A stretch of DNA of 64,000 nucleotides, taken from assembly GCA_911728435.2 (NCBI GenBank), contig OU452208.1, positions 868,001-932,000 of the forward strand, given 5' to 3'. The notes under the pieces were generated by a model. That model was not told where the DNA came from. It searched no databases and saw only the letters and a program-made list of their open reading frames with translations. Source of the DNA: Apoderus coryli. Lineage: Eukaryota > Arthropoda > Insecta > Coleoptera > Attelabidae. The position numbers and the translations under genes were made by a program. Of this stretch, positions 1 to 9,489 are shown piece after piece. The stretch's first letter is position 1. Every line of letters begins with the position of its first letter.

Positions 1-42
1 GTAGAATCTGTTATTTTACTTAGTTTCCTCATAAGGAATCTA

Positions 43-1568
43 AAGTTTCTTTGATAATTTTTTTTTGTTTCAGCGTCATTGTTTTTCGGAAAAACTCGAT
101 TTTTTTTTAAATAGCCAATACTTACATTTTAGGTTTATTTGTCCCCAAATTAGATAACTACCTAGTACCTAGTTAGTAGATCTTGAAATGTATAATATTT
201 ATAGTAGAAAATGAATTAGGTATAAACTATATTTTACAAGGCCGTATTTTTTTAAGAAAATGCAATTTTTTTGCGATTTTAGTTTTTATTGATTTCTGAC
301 ATTATTTTTACTGATATAAAAAACTTAAAAGCTCTCATTGTTACTTTTTTATGATAATAATATAGCGTTTACAAATTTTCATTACGACATTTCGTTTTTG
401 AAAAACCATCAACTTCGATTTTTTAAATACGGCCCTCGATTTTTTATTGTTAAATTTAAAGCCATTTTCAAAACAAAAATAGATGTAACGGAATGGTTTC
501 AACAAGTTTTCAGTATTTTTAGCTGTTATTTAAACTTCAAGAAAAACCGCCATAGTTTGGCACTTATTTTGCGTAAAAGAAAGAAAGGCGTTTCTTTAAT
601 AATTTCAAAAAGCACAAAAATTTTAACTAAATTTAAAAAACTGCGTACAGAATAAAATGTGCTGAGAGAAATAAATTGGCAAATAATAATAAATAATTTT
701 GATTAACGTCGAAAGAATTTTATTGCCAAAATTACTAATTAGGTAAGTATATACTCTGCATTCAGTCAGTTAAGTCCCAAACTATGGCGATTTTTCTTGA
801 ATAAGTTTAAATAACAACTAAAAATACTGAAAAGTTGTTTAAACCACCTATTTTTGAATTGAAAATGGCTTTAAATTTAACAATAGAAAATCAAGGGCCG
901 TATTTAAAAAATCGAAGTTGATGGTTTTTCGAAAACGAAACGTCGAGTCTCCTCAAAAAGCAACAATGAGAAAGTGCTTTTCATTTTTTTTATATATCTG
1001 TAAAAATAATGTCTGAAATCAATAAAAACTAATATCGCAAAAAATTGATTTTTAAGAAATTCTCGAAAACTGCTAAATTTACTTTACTTTTGAAAACACC
1101 ATTTAAAAGGTGTTTAAATTGTACAACTTTTCTCTAAGTTAACCGACATTGTCACTTCGACCGTTTCCAAGATCAACCAACCCTAGTTGTTTATGTGCTG
1201 AGCAATATTCTCAGGAATTCCGGCAAAGGATTCAGCCGCATTATACCAACCCACTTTAACATGTGTAGATTGAAGTTTGACTATATATACCTAGCTTATA
1301 TTACTTATACCTAATACAAGATTTTCAGTTGGCTTAAGTTTATTTTAAAAAAATAAATAAATAAGATTCGCACTAAAAACCTGATGGTGGTTCAGATAAA
1401 AAAACGTAAGCACCACAGGGACCCGCAAATCTTGTCTACCCCTTCTAGAAAAAATTACTAGAAGAGAGACAAACACTATTTGTCATTTAAATAAAAATAT
1501 ATTGTATGTTAGTAAAGTTTATTAGTTATTTTAGTAATGTAGAAAAATTTACTGGATAGACATTAAAC
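43..1568. repeat. Direct segmental duplicate, copy A
   Basis: This AT-rich block is repeated almost base for base, in the same orientation, at 17875-19390. The match starts at aagtttctttgataat and ends at gacattaaac. Small indels separate the copies, for example ataataataaataa here against aaaataaataa there. The block contains a foldback palindrome and the left half of the hairpin MITE at 1388-1787. The copies flank the 13-kb foldback element and its BEL/Pao host fragments. No convincing coding sequence is present; a 105-codon open frame at 338-655 lies inside the palindrome arm and is probably chance. Confidence 0.9.
248..1062. repeat. Foldback palindrome inside copy A
   Basis: The sequence at about 248-565 (gcgattttagtttttattga ... 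ccgccatagtttgg) returns as an imperfect reverse complement at about 770-1062. The unpaired centre is about 200 bp. This is the form of a foldback or MITE-like non-autonomous element. The same palindrome occurs in copy B at about 18080-18883. No terminal motif or target duplication was fixed, so the edges are approximate. Confidence 0.75.
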
Positions 1569-1787
1569 GAGTATCATCACTAAAATAACTAGTAAACTTT
1601 GCTAGCATACAATATACTTTTATTTAAATAAAAAAAAGTGTTTGTCTCTTTTAGACAAGAAGCATATGTAAACTATTCAAGAATATTATCTAAATGACAT
1701 AATGTCTATCCAGTAAATTTTTCTAGAAGGGGTAGACAAGGTTTTGGCTGTCCCTGTGGTGCTTACGTTTTTTATCTATCTGAACCA
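1388..1787. mobile_element. Hairpin MITE, 400 bp
   Basis: The ends are inverted repeats: TGGTTCAGATAAAAAAACGT on the left against its complement before TGAACCA on the right. Complementarity continues inward through CACCACAGGGAC and CTACCCCTTCTAGAAAAA, with further inverted segments near the centre (taaagtttattagttatttt and its complement). There is no ORF. In duplicate copy B only the left half is present; homology stops at about 19390, close to the MITE centre. Confidence 0.8.
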
Positions 1788-1791
1788 AGGT

Positions 1792-2434
1792 TAATAAAGT
1801 CCTAATAAAGTCCTGCTAACAAGTAAACATAACACTAACATCGAATGTGGAATTTCTAACAAGATACTCCAGCTTAACCATAATGATGCGAATTTTGTCA
1901 TACTGTAGACGATTCATGCACAAGAGATAACATCAAAATTTGTAAGAAACTCTAATACAAATAATTAAAATCCACGAAATGACCGAAGAATACAATTCCC
2001 TAAGCAAGAAGAAATCATACCAAAAACCAGCAAATTATTATCACTGGCCTCAAAATAATAATAATAAAACGTACTTTATTGCAATGAAGTACGTTTTATT
2101 ATTATTATAATTATATATATAATAATAATAAAACGTACTTCATTGCAATAAAGTACGTTTTATTATTATTATTTTGAGGCCAGTGATAATAATTTGCTGG
2201 TTTTTGGTATGATTTCTTCTTGCTTAGGGAATTGCATTCTTCGGTCACTTCGTGGATTTTAATTATTTGTATTAGAGTTTCTTACAAATTTTGATGTTAT
2301 CTCTTGTGCATGAATCGTCTACAGTATGACAAAATTCGCATCATTATGGTTAAGCTGGAGTATCTTGTTAGAAATTCCACATTCGATGTTAGTGTTATGT
2401 TTACTTGTTAGCAGGACTTTATTAGGACTTTATT
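1792..2434. repeat. Near-perfect 643-bp palindrome
   Basis: The arm starting taataaagtcctaataaagt at 1792 returns as its reverse complement ending at 2434, with the centre at about 2113. The arms are about 321 bp with very few mismatches, for example aatacaattc against gaatgcaattc. The centre is a nested set of TAATAATAAAACGTACTT blocks that pair again with each other. The sequence abuts a BEL/Pao pol remnant on its right. It could be a young foldback element, a hairpin duplication or an assembly artefact. Confidence 0.85.
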
Positions 2435-2602
2435 ACTTGTTCGACATCAGGAATTATGATGCTTTCAAACGGGAGCTGTCGTTCATGTAACCATGTTGGG
2501 TCTCTCCACCACAGTTCGATTCTTATTAAATTCTCTGGATCCAATACTCTTAATCTACAATCAGCTGGATTTATCAGTTTTTACATACTTCCAATTTCCT
2601 GT
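2433..2602 (-). pseudogene. BEL/Pao-type pol fragment, 3' part
   Basis: Read on the minus strand, this encodes a stretch like the region after the RT/RNase H of BEL/Pao retrotransposons: GNWKYVKT, then ADCRLRVLDPENL, then LWWRDPTWLHERQLPFES. The order W..V.T..(NP)ADC, then LWW.DP.WL is typical of that family. It is the direct continuation of the coding piece at 15596-15730; the 13-kb element separates the two. One small frame slip lies near the ADC motif. No catalytic domain is complete. The remnant ends at the palindrome at 1792-2434. Confidence 0.7.
2594..2602. repeat. Target-site duplication, left copy
   Basis: ATTTCCTGT directly precedes the left terminus of the foldback element and is repeated exactly at 15596-15604 after the right terminus. 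Removing the element plus one copy restores an uninterrupted minus-strand frame (KISTGNWKYV) in the BEL/Pao pol remnant. This confirms a 9-bp duplication. Confidence 0.92.
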
Positions 2603-2934
2603 ACCAGTGTGAAGACAGCAGTTAAAATTCTAGCAGTTAATTCCGAACATTGCCGAATGGGGTATACGGGGGCGATTGATAATTCATAATAATATACACT
2701 TTAAACGTATATTACACGAGCACAAATGTGTTACAAATATATAATAATTAATATCAATAAAACAAATTTATTAAATATTAATATTGCAATATTTTTTTTT
2801 TCAATAAATAGGTAAATCGATATAACATATTTGAAATTAGTAGGTATATGTAGTCAAATAAAAGATTTAGATTCAATATGGTTATATACAATTACAGACA
2901 AATAACATAAATATTTCATTGATTGATCCAGGGC
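2603..2934 (+). repeat. Outer terminal inverted repeat, left
   Basis: About 332 bp of non-tandem sequence that pairs with 15263-15595. It includes gtatacgggggcgattgat near the end and ccagggccgtactctatgct at the inner edge, where the satellite begins. The arms differ only by small indels and substitutions, which implies recent origin or homogenisation. Confidence 0.9.
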
Positions 2935-5900
2935 CGTACTCTATGCTATAAGTTCACGCGAGTTTTAACTGCTGGCCTCATATCTAAAAACTGGCAAAGC
3001 GTGCATTCTTGAAATTAATAGTGTAAGTAGCTAACTAAATGTCCTTATTAAAAATATAGGTCAGAATCACTAACACCCCGTCAGAGCCGCACTATATATT
3101 TTTTTCTTCCGGCTGCAACTTCTAACTGCTGACCTCATATCTAAAAACTGGCAAAGCGTGCATTCTTGAAATTAATAGTGTAAGTAGTCAACCCTATGTC
3201 CTTATTAAAAATATATGTCAGAATCACTAACACCCCGTCAGAGCCGTACTATTTATTTTTTTCCCCGCCAGCATCATTTAACTGCTGTACTCATAGCTAA
3301 AACTGGCAAAGCGTGCATTCTTGAAATTAATAGCGTAAGTAGTCAACCCTATGTCCTTTGCAAAAATATATGTCGGAATCACTAACACCCCGTCAGAGCC
3401 GTACTATTTATTTTTTTCCCCGCCAGCATCATTTAACTGCTGACCTCATAGCCAAAAACTGGCAAAGCGTGCATTCTTGGAATTATTAGTGTAAGTAGTC
3501 AACCCTATGTCCTTATCAAAAATATATGTCAGAATTACTAACACCCCGTCAGGGCCGTACTATATATATTTTTTTCTTTCGGCTGCAACTTTTAACTGCT
3601 CACCTCATATCTAAAAACTGGCAAGCGTGCATTCTTGAAATTATTAGTGTAAGTAGTCAACCCTATGTCCTTATCAAAAATATATGTCAGAATTACTAAC
3701 ACCCCGTCAGGGCCGTACCATATATATTTTTTTCTTTCGGTTGCAACTTTTAACTGCTGACCTCATATCTAAAAACTGGCAAAGCGTGCATTCTTGAAAT
3801 TAATAGCGTAAGTAGTCAACCCTATGTGCGTATTAAAAATATATGTCAGAATTACTAACACCCCGTCAGGGCCGTACTATTTATTTTTTTCCCCGCCAGC
3901 ATCATTTAACTGCTGTACTCATAACTAAAAACTGGCAAAGCGTGCATTCTTGAAATTAATAGTGTAAGTAGCCAACCCTATGTCCATATCAAAAATATAT
4001 GTCAGAATTACTAACACCCCGTCAGGGCCGTACTATTTATTTTTTCCCCGCCAGCATCATTTAACTGCTGTACTCATAGCTAAAAACTGGCACAGCGTGC
4101 ATTCTTGAAATTAATAGCGTAAGTAGTCAACCCTATGTCCTTATGAAAAATATATGTCGGAATCACTAACACCCCGTCAGAGCCGTACTATTTGTTTTTT
4201 TCTTTCGGCTGCAACTTTTAACTGCTGACCTCATATCTAAAAACTGGCAAAGTGTGCATTCTTGAAATTATTAGTGTAAGTAGTCAACCCTATGTCCTTA
4301 TCAAAAATATATGTCAGAATTACTAACACCCCGTCAGGGCCGTACCATATATATTTTTTTTTTCGGCTGCAACTTTTAACTGCTGACCGCATATCTAAAA
4401 ACTGGCAAAGCGTGCATTCTTGAAATTAATAGCGTAAGTAGTCAACCCTATGTGCGTATTAAAAATATATGTCAGAATTACTAACACCCCGTCAGGGCCG
4501 TACTATTTATTTTTTTCCCCGCCAGCATCATTTAACTGCTGTACTCATAATTAAAAACTGGCAAAGCGTGCATTCTTGAAATTAATAGTGTAAGTAGCCA
4601 ACCCTATGTCCTTATCAAAAATATTTGTCAGAATCACTAACACCCCGTCAGAGCCGTACTATTTATTTTTTTCTTTTGGCTGCAACTTTTAACTGCTGAC
4701 CTCATATCTAAAAACTGGCAAAGCGTGCATTCTTGAAATTAATAGCGTAAGTAGTCAACCCTATGTGCGTATTAAAAATATATGTCAGAATTACTAACAC
4801 CCCGTCAGGGCCGTACTATTTATTTTTTTCCTCGCCAGCATCATTTAACTGCTGTACTCATAGCTAAAAACTGGCAAAGCGTGCATTCTTGAAATTAATA
4901 GTGTAAGTAGCCAACCCTATGTCCTTATCAAAAATATTTGTCAGAATCACTAACACCCCGTCAGAGCCGTACTATTTATTTTTTTCTTTTGGCTGCAACT
5001 TTTAACTGCTGACCTCATATCTAAAAACTGGCAAAGCGTGCATTCTTGAAATTAATAGCGTAAGTAGTCAACCCTATGTGCGTATTAAAAATATATGTCA
5101 GAATCACTAACACCCCGTCAGAGCCGTACTATTTATTTTTTTCCCCGCCAGCATCATTTAACTGCTGACCTCATAGCCAAAAACTGGCAAAGCGTGCATT
5201 CTTGGAATTATTAGTGTAAGTAGTCAACCCTATGTACTTATCAAAAATATGTGTCAGAATTACTAACACCCCGTCAGGGCCGTACCATATATATTTTTTT
5301 CTTCCGGCTGCAACTTCTAACTACTGACCTCATATCTAAAAACTGGCAAAGCGTGCATTCTTGAAATTAATAGTGTAAGTAGTCAACCCTATGTCCTTAT
5401 TAAAAATATATGTCAGAATCACTAACACCCCGTCAGAGCCGTACTATTTATTTTTTTCCCCGCCAGCATCATTTAACTGCTGTACTCATAGCTAAAAACT
5501 GGCAAAGCGTGCATTCTTGAAATTAATAGCGTAAGTAGTCAACCCTATGTCCTTATCAAAAATATATGTCAGAATCACTAACACCCCGTCAGAGCCGTAC
5601 TATTTATTTTTTCCCCGCCAGCATCATTTAACTGCTGTACTCATAGCTAAAAACTGGCAAAGCGTGCATTCTTGAAATTAATAGCGTAAGTAGTCAACCC
5701 TATGTCCGTATTAAAAATGTATGTCAGAATCACTAACACCCCGTCAGAGCCGTACTATTTATTTTTTCCCCGCCAGCATCATTTAACTGCTGACCTCATA
5801 GCCAAAAACTCGCAAAGCGTGCATTCTTGGAATTAATAGTGTAAGTAGTCAACCCTATGTCCTTATCAAAAATATATGTCAGAATCACTAACACCCCGTC

Positions 5901-6050
5901 AGAGCCGTACTATTTATTTTCTTCTTTCGGCTGCAATCATATCATATCATATCTAAAAACTGGCAAAGCGTGCATTTTTTAAATTAATAGAGTAGGTAGC
6001 TAACCATATGTCTATGTAATTAAAAATTTAAATCAGGATGATTAGCACTC
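2935..6050 (+). repeat. Satellite array, left arm (~157-bp unit, ~19 copies)
   Basis: Tandem units recur every 155-160 bp; ctggcaaagcgtgcattctt is found at about 2991, 3148, 3303, 3459, 3619 and 3777, and onward. Each unit carries tcactaacaccccgtcag, gccgtactat and aactgctgacctcatat. Two variants of one segment alternate irregularly: ttcggctgcaacttttaac and cccgccagcatcatttaac. The last units near 5940-6050 are degenerate. No coding capacity is supported. The array is the mirror of the right arm and could fold or be transcribed into long double-stranded RNA. Confidence 0.95.
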
Positions 6051-6315
6051 TGTACACGTTTAAAATTATTCATGTAATTAGCAGATTATGTGTTCTTGTT
6101 AATCTCAAAATGAATAATAGGTACTGCTTTAGAGGGTTCTTGCAACGAACCTATTATTAGCCGTAGTCGTCTAATGTCAAAATTCATCCTGCTTTGTGAG
6201 TGCGTTTGCTTTAATTAAATCTCTCTTTTGTTTATGTCAAATCACTTTTACTATTAATTTCCTTTATGACAGTTAATTTTAAATGAGATGTCTTTAATAG
6301 TATATTGTATTCCTA

Positions 6316-6416
6316 GGCGGTAAAGTGTCATTTTTTCAGGCTGAAAGAAGAAATGTACGGGCGAGCTTTAGCGAGCCCGGACACTTCTTGAAGCCTGAAA
6401 AAATCACTTTACCGCC
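6316..6416. repeat. 101-bp hairpin at the core edge
   Basis: ggcggtaaagtg and ttttttcaggct on the left pair with agcctgaaaaaa and cactttaccgcc on the right. The loop holds a second small palindrome (gggcgagctt / gcgagccc). It lies directly downstream of the recombinase remnant, where the missing C-terminus would be expected. It could be a small MITE, a recombination site or a transcript-end structure; the sequence does not decide. Confidence 0.75.
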
Positions 6417-6428
6417 ATGGTTTACATA

Positions 6429-7255
6429 TTATTTTTCTGCCGGCACCGTACAATTGTAGGTAATAAAAAAAAAAAACATTAAACGTACTAAATAATAATA
6501 ATAGAATTTAATTGCACCAATTGCATGATGTCCTACATTTTGGGCTGAACATTTTCCAGCACTGTATTTCACAAATAATCGTCGAGAATTCATATTTTTG
6601 GGACGTAGACTAAAATACTTTTTGCATATTGATACGTCAGTAGTATTTTCTTTTTGTTCTGTGTTGCATACAGTAAAAGTTCGCCGCTTATGAGTTTCTG
6701 TGTCTGGAACGTGAATTATTAAGAAATCGTCTTTATTAACCACATGATCTATCATCATATTTGTGAGTTCAATATTTCTACAAGCACCGGTCACTCCTAT
6801 AATCAACACTACCTAAAATTATATTTTTGAAGAGTAAAATTATAGTTTTTGATTCATAAGGTTATTGCTTATGACAATGCATCCGGTGCAGGTTCAAGAA
6901 ATTTTTCAATATCCCGTTAGCCGAAAATTTTTGACTTTTTTGCAATGTGGCCAACAGATTTCTTCTTTAAAAAGGCAGTCACTTTGTTGAAATTTCTAAT
7001 GTTTACGTTATTTTTAACTAATAGCGTAGATTTTAACATGGAATGAATTGACCACAGTGTTGAAGATTGGTATTTTTGTGAAAGATCCGATAAATACGTC
7101 AAAATCACGTTTTCACTATACTTTTTAACGTTTTTAGGACTACACCAATCCACCAAACAGTTTATACTGAAGTTCATATTTGGTTCTTGGTTTTTCCGGC
7201 AGCAAATTCATCGAAACTTCGTTTCCTCGTCACTACGATCAATCAGATGTTCCAT
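6429..7255 (-). pseudogene. Crypton-like tyrosine recombinase, decayed
   Basis: Minus-strand pieces in order match the Crypton/DUF3504-type tyrosine recombinase layout. A start region (MEHLIDRSDEE, from 7255) leads, one frame over, to FDEFAAGKTKNQ. A core-binding domain follows at 7177-6917, with VILTYLSDLSQKY, STLWSIHSMLKS and VTAFLKKKSVGH..KKSKIF. The start of the catalytic domain is at 6809-6429, with IIGVTGACRNIELTNM (the first catalytic arginine), YFSLRP and GKCSAQNVGHHAIGAI. The gap at 6810-6916 may be an intron. The frame is broken near the N-terminus. The distal H-x-x-R and nucleophilic tyrosine region is absent; the frame runs into low-complexity sequence beside the hairpin at 6316-6416. 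It is therefore very unlikely to be active. Whether it once moved this element or was captured is unknown. Confidence 0.7.
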
Positions 7256-7888
7256 GATTATTTTATAAATGATGAATCAAATTCAAATTGAATATTTTAC
7301 CACGCACTCGATTTTTGACAACCACTGTCACATTGGTCTGTCATCATTGTTAATAGCTTTTATTATTGTGCCGCCATCTATTACAAATAGTTAAAAATAA
7401 TTTTCTTGCCTAGCCATTTTTGAGTGTTTTGTAGCGCTAGCCTTAGAAATGCATACTTTCTCGTCTCTATGGAAGCAGTAAAATTCAATTTTCTCATAGT
7501 GTCGGCAGAAAAAATATTTTATCTGCAATCATATCGGATCAGTTCAACTGAGGTGAGTTGAAAATCGAGAATTAGAGAACATAATATGCACAATATAAAA
7601 CTATAATATAGGTACCTACAACAAAATTAAAGTATTATCTTAGTTGTCTAACAATACTTAATAACTACTAAACAAAATATAGTTAGTTAATATCGTATCT
7701 ATCATATATCCCAATTATCTAAGGGTATTTTCATTGTCTTGGCGCCTTTTTAATTTTTTTCAACATTTTAAACCTATTCTTTTCGGCACGCGGCACAAAG
7801 TAGAGTAAAAAAACGGGTACGCGACAGAGTAATGTACGAGTATATTATAATATACTGATTAGGTGTTATTTTATTGTTTATTTCGCAG

Positions 7889-8323
7889 TTTTATAATTAT
7901 CGAGGATTTTATCGGAACAGAAATATTCAAAAACTTCAGTTCGTTTTCCACTGATTTTTTAAAAAAAGTAAAATTTTTTAATAAGCCTATTGCAATGCCT
8001 ATAGTTGTCGGAGGTAATCATTTTTGTTTAATATTAATAGACTTTCAATTAAAAACTTTTGCATATTTAGATCTTATGGGTTCATCACGTATAAAACCGC
8101 AGAAATGTATTATGAAAAATTTAAACATTTTATGAATCAATATGATGCAATTTTCGACGATCCGTTCGATTACAACGAGTTTTCAATTATTTCCCGCCCC
8201 CATCTAATTCAAATGGATCAATATAATTGCGGTCCATATATTATATATTTTTTTAATAACATTTTGGAACAGAAGCCTCTTGATCAGTCATGTGATATTG
8301 ATTCTTACAGGGATACAATATAA
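7889..8323 (+). pseudogene. Ulp1/C48-like cysteine protease, one frameshift
   Basis: Peptidase family C48 proteins remove SUMO or related modifiers. The order of catalytic motifs is visible. GGNHFCLILID holds the histidine (7995-8045), YLDLMGSS the aspartate (about 8066-8090), and IQMDQYNCGPY the oxyanion glutamine and the cysteine-glycine pair (about 8208-8243). A splice-acceptor-like tttatttcgcag at 7877-7888 suggests that the frame starts at 7889 as an internal exon. One frameshift near 8085-8105 separates the H/D part from the Q/C part, so the present copy is broken or has a sequencing error. Upstream, an ATG at about 7469 leads to a donor-like GAGGTGAGT, but the splice phases do not match. 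The stop at 8321 is followed in frame by the zinc finger at 8351-8470. Plant Mutator-like elements are known to carry ULP-like genes, so the partner type is not unprecedented. Confidence 0.72.
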
Positions 8324-8350
8324 CAGATTATTTTAGATACATCATCGGAA

Positions 8351-8470
8351 ATGAAAGGTAAATGTTTGTTATGTGGACATAATGTTGTCGATAAATCAAT
8401 TTCATTAACTTGTCAATTTTGCCACAGAATTGTTCATACTATATGCAACAATTCATTAAATGAAAAGTAA
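8351..8470 (+). CDS. C-terminal zinc-finger segment after the Ulp1-like protease
   Basis: A 39-residue frame starting MKGKCLLCGHNVVDK and ending NNSLNEK. It shows C-x2-C, then C-x2-C-H-x3-H-x3-C (CLLC, CQFCHRIVHTIC), a PHD/RING-like treble-clef pattern. It is in the same frame as the protease and separated from it only by a TAA at 8321-8323 and 27 bases. In the ancestor it was probably the C-terminus of that protein. It could instead be a separate small exon. No function is claimed beyond metal binding. Confidence 0.5.
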   Translation: MKGKCLLCGHNVVDKSISLTCQFCHRIVHTICNNSLNEK

Positions 8471-9489
8471 TTATAAAATACAGTACAAAAAAAAAACATA
8501 TTAATTTTAGCTTATTGAAATTCGGTGTATGTGGGCGAAATTTTAAATTTAATTAAAAAAAGGTTTATTAGTGTCAACCAAAAGTCAAAATGACATGAGT
8601 TTGAATAATTGCCGAAACACTATTATTAACTTAAAATGGCCAGCTGGATAACATGTTATACCAAAGATATATATGAGATTTAGGTACTTGTTACACTTTT
8701 CCCTTAGACAAGGAATTCTTCCCTTGTTTAAGCTATTTCCGAATATATTTTTAGTTTGGTTTTGTTTTTGACCGTCGTCGTGTCGATACTATATACAACT
8801 CTTTACATCGTCTATTGAGAGATTATTTCGACAGGTCCAACTTCAATGCAAAAACGCTACGCGTTTCTGGGTAAATTCGTATTTATTTATTTTCTTTATT
8901 TTTATATTGGCAATAATATTTTTGTTTATTTATTAACCTACTCCGTAATCTATTCAAAATAATCCTTCCTAGTCCTTTACAATAAGGCAGTTTTGGGTAA
9001 AGTGTAATTTTTAATAATTTAATAATTATTAAAAAAATATTTTTGCTCAATATTTTTATACTATTATTAGTTAGAATAATTATTATCTTATTACCAAAAA
9101 ACTGAATAAAATTGTATTTAGTCCCATTTATTAATTGTACTTTAGGAAAGTGAAAAAAGTGATTTTCGTAAAAAGTGGACTTAATACAGTTTTATTCTGG
9201 GGTACAGATATGTAAACCGAAATAGTTAAAACTTGGTTTACTCAATTGACGAAGTAGAGCGTGCCCTGTAGGAAAAAAAGTATGAAATAAAGATATTAAT
9301 TTAATAATCTGAGTTTTTTTAATACATTTTAGCGCTAAAAATGTCATTTTTATTTCAAACAAAGTTCTTTGAATTGATGATTTTATAACATCAGCCAATA
9401 TGCCGCATATTTGAATAAATTCCAACGGTACATTTTTAGTGCTAAATTATATTTTTATTTTCATGGCGATCGAAAACATATATTTTTAT
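8471..9489. other. Core of foldback element, no gene recognised
   Basis: AT-rich sequence between the protease and the right satellite arm. A 77-codon minus-strand frame at 9192-9425 has no recognisable domain and sits in low-complexity sequence. No RNA gene, TIR or repeat was found. Confidence 0.5.

Noticed and set aside
7469..7552. First coding exon of the Ulp1-like gene
   Set aside because: There is an ATG and a good donor (GAGGTGAGT), but joining it to the acceptor at 7889 puts the protease out of frame.
9192..9425. 77-codon minus-strand frame in the foldback core as a gene
   Set aside because: No domain, no splice signals that join it to another frame, AT-rich surroundings.
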